A DNA stretch of 64,000 nucleotides, from NCBI GenBank assembly GCA_025345505.1, contig JANVCC010000073.1, positions 4,601,448 to 4,665,447 of the forward strand. Reading direction: 5' to 3'. The notes under the pieces were generated by a model, which saw nothing but the letters and a program-made list of their open reading frames with translations, was not told the origin of the DNA and made no database searches. The stretch comes from Todiramphus chloris collaris (taxonomy: Eukaryota; Chordata; Aves; Coraciiformes; Alcedinidae). Position 1 is the first letter of the stretch, and each line of letters begins with the position of its first letter. Below are positions 60,541 to 64,000 of the stretch, piece after piece. The position numbers and the translations under genes were made by a program.

Positions 60541-60980
60541 CCCGGTTAGAAGAGGCACAAGCTAAAAACTTCATCCATTTCAGGGAGTCCCATCCAAACT
60601 TCTCTGGAAGCGAAGGTCACGTACTTAGCGGCCCTTGGGCCACAGCTATCCCTCGGAAGTCCCGTTGCGCGACTGTAGCTACGGATTTGCCATGCAAGGC
60701 AAACCTCAGCTCCTCGGTAACCACACGGCGTCAGCGGGTGGTGCAGCAATGTGCACGAGAGCAGGCTTTGACTTATTTTCCCTGCCTCGGCACTAGCAGC
60801 GAATATAAATCTAGAAGCAAAAATCTCTTCAAAGCGGGTACGGCGGCTCCAGCCCTGCACACATAAAAGCAGGGGAATTTCCATTCGGTCTGAAAAAAAA
60901 TCTTTTCAGCAAATGCCCGCTTGCTCATTTCTTCCAAAGGAAATGGAAGTTGGTAGAGTTCAAGCCGTCGGGCCTGAGCA
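60541..60980. promoter_or_regulatory. CpG-rich cluster (orphan CpG-island-like)
   Basis: By eye count 23 CpG in 440 bp, 18 of them in 60601-60860, near the number expected without CpG depletion. Examples are CCCGTTGCGCGACTG, CACACGGCGTCAGCGGG and GCGGGTACGGCGGC. A TATAAAT word is at 60804-60810. Open frames of 126 (plus) and 112 (minus) codons overlap here; neither has a recognised domain. An orphan promoter, enhancer, or 5' exon are possible; the patch is shorter and less GC-rich than a typical gene-associated island. Confidence 0.45.
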
Positions 60981-61153
60981 GGATCACACAAGGTCTTCAA
61001 TGGTACTCAGTTGGGAAAGGATGGGATTTTACACGTCAACAGCCAACACAGAATATACCTAGGGAAGTCCCAAATGCAGCTCACTTTGGAGACTGTGAAT
61101 GCAGCAAGAGCTGATGTTCCCTGGCTCGCTGTGTCTGTCTCTAAAGTGGATAC
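60981..61153. other. Unannotated non-coding sequence
   Basis: Short unique stretch between the CpG cluster and the CR1 copy. Confidence 0.5.
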
Positions 61154-61578
61154 TAAGCTGGGGAAGGGTCTAGAGGACAAGTCTGGTGAGGAGCAGCTGA
61201 AGGAACGGGGGTTGTTCAGCCTGGAGAAAAGGAAGCTCAGGGGAGACCTCGCTCTCAACAACTCCCTGAAAAGAGGTTGTAGAGAGGTGGGGATTGTCCT
61301 CTTGTCACAAGTAAAAAGCCATAGGACAAGAGGACATGGCCTCAAGTTGCACCAGGAGAGGCTGAGGTCGAACATGAGGAAACATTTGTTCCCCAGAAGG
61401 GTTGTCAAGCCCTGGAACAGGGCAGTGGTTGAATCATCATCCCTGGACATGTCTAAAAGTCATGTAGGCGCGGTGCCGAGGGACCAGGTTTAGCAGTGGC
61501 CTTGGTAGAGTTAGGTTAATAGTTGGACTTGGTGATCTTAGAGGTCTTTTCCAACCTAAACAATTCTATAATTCTATC
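61154..61578 (+). mobile_element. CR1 LINE 3' fragment (longest in the window)
   Basis: In order: AAGCTGGGGAAGGGTCTAG, GTGAGGAGCAGCTGAAGG, TTGTTCAGCCTGGAG, GGTTGTAGAGAGGTGGGG, AGGACAAGAGGACATGGCC, TCAAGTTGCACCAGGAGAGG, GGTTGTCAAGCCCTGGAAC, TAGTTGGACTTGGTGATC, TTTTCCAACCTAAAC and ATTCTATAATTCTAT. A small deletion removes the CAGGCTGCCCAGGG segment. It is 5'-truncated, as CR1 copies usually are. The 160- and 147-codon frames over it are shadows and not the ancestral reverse transcriptase, because this is the 3' end of the LINE. Confidence 0.97.
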
Positions 61579-62099
61579 TCTCATTATCACTGGAGAGAAT
61601 TGCAAGTGAACAAGTTATAAACACTGCTTTTTTCCACACGGAAGCTTTCCAGTAATTTTTAATTTAAGATTTTTAATTCAATCCACATTCCAGCAAGGAC
61701 ACCAAAACTTTTTTTTGATTGTTTTTAACCTAAATTCCACTTTTACCTGCTCACAATCTGTTGCACATTAGCTGGATGTGAGGCACAAAATTATTGTTCT
61801 TTTGACCAATTATTGGTGATGAAAAGGGAGTTTATAAAATATTTCTTTGAAGAGAACATAACATTACTCTGTTTACCTGGAGTTAATTACCCAAAGTTCA
61901 CATTTAAACAGGATTTTATTTAATCCTACAAAAGTGAAGAAAAATATCCAATTCAATCCTAACAAAGTACAGTTTTAAAATGGAAGAAATTTCCACCTGC
62001 TGCCAATTAAGTCTATATTTTTTTCTCTCGTAAGAAAGTGATGGTTGATTATACTGATTTTACCCTTGTGGTAATTGTCACTGATCTTCAGCATATTGT
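61579..62099. other. Unannotated non-coding sequence
   Basis: AT-rich unique DNA. Nothing recognised. Confidence 0.55.
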
Positions 62100-62380
62100 A
62101 TGTGTCTTGCTCTTATGAATCCCATATCCCCTTCTGCTATAAATATTTCATAAAATATTCAAAGCTAGTCCACAGCCAAGTAATAACAAATGTCAAATGA
62201 CACATTAGGAAGATTCATAGCTATTTTACGTATGAATTTTATATAAAAGCCTAACTCATTTATTGTGGTCAGTGTTAAGGATTGATTTTAGCAAAGCAAT
62301 GCTCAGCAATTAGTATCAGCACCTTTACTGCCAGCTTGTTATTAAAGTGGAATTAATAGAGATTACGCAGTGCTTGGTAG
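62100..62380. promoter_or_regulatory. Candidate conserved non-coding element
   Basis: Repeat-free AT-rich block with TTTATTGTGGTCAG, GCAATTAGTATC, GGAATTAATAGAGATTACGC and GATTGATTTTAGC. Low confidence because it has little CpG support. Confidence 0.25.
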
Positions 62381-62434
62381 AAGACAGGGCAGACGATGGG
62401 CTGTTCAGTTGTGTGTGTGTGAGCCTAATTTCCA

Positions 62435-62505
62435 AAGGCCTGATTCAAGACTACTTGAGTAAATGGAAAAATTTCTGTTGATTTCAGTGGGCTTGCCATC
62501 CTCTT
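62435..62505. repeat. Possible ancient dispersed repeat fragment
   Basis: AAAGGCCTGATTCAAGACTA, CTTGAGTAAATGG and CTGTTGATTTCAGTGGGCTT follow the GGGCCTGATCC...TTGACTTCAGTGGG pattern I recall from old reptile and bird repeats. The family name is uncertain. Confidence 0.4.
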
Positions 62506-63036
62506 GTCTTTTCTCAAAGTCTCCATTCCTGAAGGATATGGCACATTTTCCTTGGTGTCCCCTTTTTGCTATTAGCTTAAAGCCCTTCTATCTCGCTCTC
62601 CCTCTATAAAAAATTCAGTTTTCTGGCTAAAGCACAATTTCAGGCTTTCTTTCCTTTATAAATAATGAAAATAAGAAACAGTAGGAAAAAGTAGGCTGGC
62701 GTTTCCCCCAGTGTGAGTTTATTGAAGTTGAACTGTGGCGGCAGCCCGAAAGAGGGCGGGTGTCTGTGCAGATGGGCAGGCAAACAAGGAGATGAGGAAC
62801 ATGTGCAAGGCATAAATACAAATGACTTGCCTGAAGAGGGGTGGAGGGGAGCAGCTTATAAAAGTGGTTTCTTTACTGCAGCTGGGCTGACTGATGGGAG
62901 GAGCATGTGCTGCTGAAGGTCTTGTTAATGATGTGCTTGTGGAGGCAAGTTCTGGGCCACATGCTGAATGTCTCAAGGGGAGCTTTGCTGGGGAGCGTTG
63001 GCTGCAGGTATGAAGAATGAGTGTGGAAAAAAGTGG
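62506..63036. other. Unannotated non-coding sequence
   Basis: No gene recognised. Overlapping frames at 62627-62976 on both strands have no family motif. Confidence 0.5.
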
Positions 63037-63070
63037 TAGCTAGACTAAAGCTGTAGCCAGGCTAAAGCTG
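63037..63070. repeat. 17-bp tandem duplication
   Basis: TAGCTAGACTAAAGCTG at 63037-63053 and TAGCCAGGCTAAAGCTG at 63054-63070, two mismatches. Confidence 0.9.
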
Positions 63071-64000
63071 AAGGATGCTGGTTGTGTTTATGTGTTTTAG
63101 TCTGTCTTTTCCAGACATATTTTTTAGATTCCGCACCTGCCAGCTTCTCTTCTGAGACCAGCAGTGGCAGATGCTGTTGACCCCAAAGCAACAGGCAACT
63201 TATTTCTACAATTGCAAATAGAGTAACTTCAGCAGAGGAGATGGTGGGTTTCTCTTGTTGTGTCCTTGAATAATCAATACAAGAACCTGCCTGAGCTGCA
63301 GGGACGGATGAGCTGCCAGGCTGCTGCTCTGTGTGTGTGCTGTGGGCAGAGGCAGCAAGGGCAGGGAGCTGTATCCTGCCCTGATCAGTTGTGTGGAGAG
63401 AGATCCTCCAAACCTGATCAGAAAGCTGATCTGCTGAGTGGGTTGTGAGTGGTTTTTGTTTCTCCTATAAAATGTGAATTTTAAAGTTGTGGAAGGATCA
63501 AGTAGGGCTACCAGACACTGACTGTAACTCAGCACAGTTGCCCGGAGCTGCTGGTGTTACCCTCACCCACCCAGGAGGTAGCCCCAACTCTTCCCTGTCC
63601 TCAGGGCAGGATTCACTATTAAAGTGCTCTACAGACTGGAATTATCAGGAAACTGGGATAAAACCGAATAGTGGGGTTTGCCCCAAACTCAAGAGAATGT
63701 AATAAATTGCGCATAGCTCGGGGAATGCTTTCTGCTTTAGGAGTCTATTTTTTTTAAAGATCCTTGTAGAATTATGTTTAAACCAACTGTGAACATGGCT
63801 CAGAGACTCCTGTTAACCTGGAACAGGTGCACATTTTCACAAATATATTCCTATTTCTAAATGTAACGAGATATTTTGGCCTGTAGCTTTATCTAGTTGT
63901 TTTTATGAACGTTTACTGTTCAGTGAGTATGAAACAGGTAAGATCCCAGCAAAAATACCAACGTGGGATTTGGTCCAGTGTTTTGGGGTTTTTTTTCCTT
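63071..64000. other. Unannotated non-coding sequence to window end
   Basis: Overlapping frames of 109, 71 and 62 codons at 63206-63702 have no known motif. A donor-like ACAG/GTAAGA is at 63935 but has no good partner acceptor close by. Confidence 0.5.

Noticed and set aside
61007..61493. 160- and 147-codon frames as coding
   Set aside because: They lie over a CR1 3' end on both strands; the openness comes from the repeat and is not a preserved reverse transcriptase.
63923..63943. 14-nt microexon between TTCAG and GTAAGA
   Set aside because: The upstream pyrimidine tract is poor, and such short pairings are frequent by chance.
1..64000. tRNA, rRNA, CRISPR arrays, prokaryotic operons or phage systems
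   Set aside because: No internal tRNA promoter boxes with a foldable cloverleaf, no regularly spaced repeats and no dense coding were found. The sequence is vertebrate in character.

Overview
This 64 kb window reads as non-coding vertebrate DNA, most likely from a bird. The evidence is a sparse set of 5'-truncated CR1 LINE fragments ending in the avian tail form (TTCCAACC followed by ATTCTATG or ATTCTGTG octamers), two MIR-like core-SINE remnants, very few other transposons, short microsatellites and general CpG depletion. There are no bacterial features: no operons, no ribosome-binding-site pattern, no tRNA or rRNA genes and no CRISPR array. No protein-coding gene could be recognised. The longest open frames (about 150-167 codons) are near the maximum expected by chance in a sequence this long, and none shows a family motif I know.

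Layout. 1-6.8 kb: unique sequence with a 121-nt uninterrupted pyrimidine tract at 1087-1207. 6.9-12.5 kb: two ancient CR1 remnants and small direct repeats. 12.6-22 kb: several blocks that look like conserved non-coding elements (TAATTA-rich or CpG-retaining), a MIR remnant on each strand, a CR1 tail and a small exon-like unit with good splice signals at 19523-19593. 22-39 kb: mostly featureless, with one reverse CR1 fragment, TAATTA-rich blocks near 26.1-26.5 and 30.7-30.95 kb, and two short perfect palindromes. 39.8-51 kb: CpG-retaining blocks, a snap-back A/T inverted repeat at 40768-40848, a CR1 tail, a 27-bp tandem repeat, an ancient CR1, and a 75-nt exon-like open stretch on the minus strand at 50032-50106. 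51-64 kb: three younger CR1 fragments or tails, a 22-bp and a 17-bp tandem duplication, and the most CpG-dense part of the window at 59.5-61.0 kb.

Interpretation (inference): the window is a gene desert or the inside of a very long intron. Its interest lies in candidate regulatory elements, that is, islands that kept CpG and AT-rich homeodomain-type words while their surroundings decayed. Conservation cannot be measured from one sequence, so these calls carry low confidence. I see no convincing new multi-gene system.
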